DNA of 64,000 bases. It comes from Candidatus Thermofonsia Clade 1 bacterium (GTDB taxonomy: Bacteria; Chloroflexota; Anaerolineae; Aggregatilineales; UBA2796). A program made the position numbers and the translations under genes. Under the pieces are notes generated by a model. That model did not search any database and was not told where the DNA came from. It worked only from the letters and a program-made list of their open reading frames with translations. The stretch covers positions 1-64,000 of the forward strand of contig PGTK01000001.1 of NCBI GenBank assembly GCA_002794705.1, given 5' to 3'. Positions 63,694 to 64,000 of this stretch are shown here, piece by piece. Numbering within the stretch: position 1 is the stretch's first letter; each line of letters begins with the position of its first letter.

Positions 63694-64000
63694 ATCTGGA
63701 AGCCGTCGCGGAAAGTGACCAGCTTGCGGCTGTAGTCTGAGACGAAGCCTTTCAGTTTTTCCTCAAGACGCTGCCAAGTGCTGCTCTTCAGGGCGCTGCG
63801 TACAGCGTCTAGGTCTTCTGCGAGAAATTCCAGTTGGCGCATCGGATATTCGCCATAGGCAGTGTGATAGACGCGGAACATATACAATCCTAGTGCCTGC
63901 ATGCTTGGCACTAGCTCCTGTGTGACGAAAGTATAGTAGGCGTCGTGCGTCTCTGGATTGATGTTGTAGCGCAACAGCAACTTGTAGCGCGGGATAATCC
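63690..64000 (-). CDS. Small protein, 5' end cut by window
   Basis: The minus-strand frame is open to the window edge; a TTG at 63980 is possible, but the upstream codons (IIPRYK) also look coding. About 103 codons are visible: YNINPETHDAYYTFVTQELV, PSMQALGLYMFRVYHTAYGE, TWQRLEEKLKGFVSDYSRKL. The size and alternating pattern suggest a ferredoxin-like alpha/beta barrel of the Dabb/NIPSNAP type, but the match is weak. Confidence 0.6.
   Translation of the reverse strand, partial: IIPRYKLLLRYNINPETHDAYYTFVTQELVPSMQALGLYMFRVYHTAYGEYPMRQLEFLAEDLDAVRSALKSSTWQRLEEKLKGFVSDYSRKLVTFRDGFQI

Overview
The window reads as chromosomal DNA of a member of the Chloroflexota (most likely an Anaerolineae-type lineage, possibly from a phototrophic or pigmented clade). 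This is inferred from gene content and not from a marker gene. The pointers are: a carotenoid operon with a fused CrtYcd-type lycopene cyclase plus a CruF-type hydratase; mevalonate kinase next to isopentenyl phosphate kinase (the modified mevalonate route known from Roseiflexus); many lipoproteins with Thr/Pro-rich linkers; large kinase-WD40 proteins; and moderately GC-rich DNA with short intergenic gaps. No prophage, insertion sequence or CRISPR array was seen.

Layout. 1-696 (+): end of a WD40 protein with near-identical tandem blades, then tRNA-Lys. 994-9693 (-): nine-gene carotenoid operon (crtI, crtB, crtYcd-like, membrane protein, alpha/beta hydrolase, cruF-like, plsY-like, family-2 glycosyltransferase, second CrtI-like enzyme) with a candidate promoter before crtI. 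9895-12036 (-): TPR protein with its own extended -10 and terminator. 12227-13621 (-): lipoprotein/secreted gene with promoter and terminator intact but two in-frame stops. 13828-20648 (+): two polytopic glycosyltransferase-like proteins, aroQ, a GbsR-type regulator, argJ, a periplasmic beta-propeller. 20668-24529: orphan receiver (-), BLUF photoreceptor (+), then UbiA-type prenyltransferase, mevalonate kinase and isopentenyl phosphate kinase as one (-) operon.

24890-28353 (+): a vWA / PP2C phosphatase / Ser-Thr kinase triad (TerY-P type) with a lipoprotein, behind a near-consensus promoter; the vWA gene carries an in-frame TAG. 28434-31220 (+): GH4 glycosidase, acyl-ACP desaturase-like di-iron enzyme, Rieske ferredoxin. 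31298-32971 (-): FakA-like kinase. 33138-37144 (+): a threonine synthase fused to a receiver domain, a receiver-histidine kinase, an EamA transporter; then a NERD-like membrane protein, a membrane glycosyltransferase, secA, manA and a 1411-residue kinase/P-loop/WD40 protein. 48108-50634 (-): phosphoesterase, zinc-ribbon protein, trpS. 50783-59113 (+): LysM lipoprotein, CoA-binding protein, membrane protein, ppk1 and an amino-acid ABC transporter lacking its binding protein. 59152-64000 (-): tRNA-Leu, envelope proteins, a YgjP-type metallopeptidase, two tandem L,D-transpeptidases and two unknown genes, the last cut by the window edge.

How it fits together. Isoprenoid supply (mevalonate kinase, isopentenyl phosphate kinase) and its use (carotenoid operon, UbiA-type prenyltransferase) are both present. 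The carotenoid genes predict a monocyclic, 1'-hydroxylated, glycosylated and perhaps acylated carotenoid. The most unusual items are the threonine synthase-receiver fusion beside a receiver-kinase, the TerY-P triad with a premature stop in its vWA gene, and the repeated pattern of in-frame stops at positions compatible with Gln codons.
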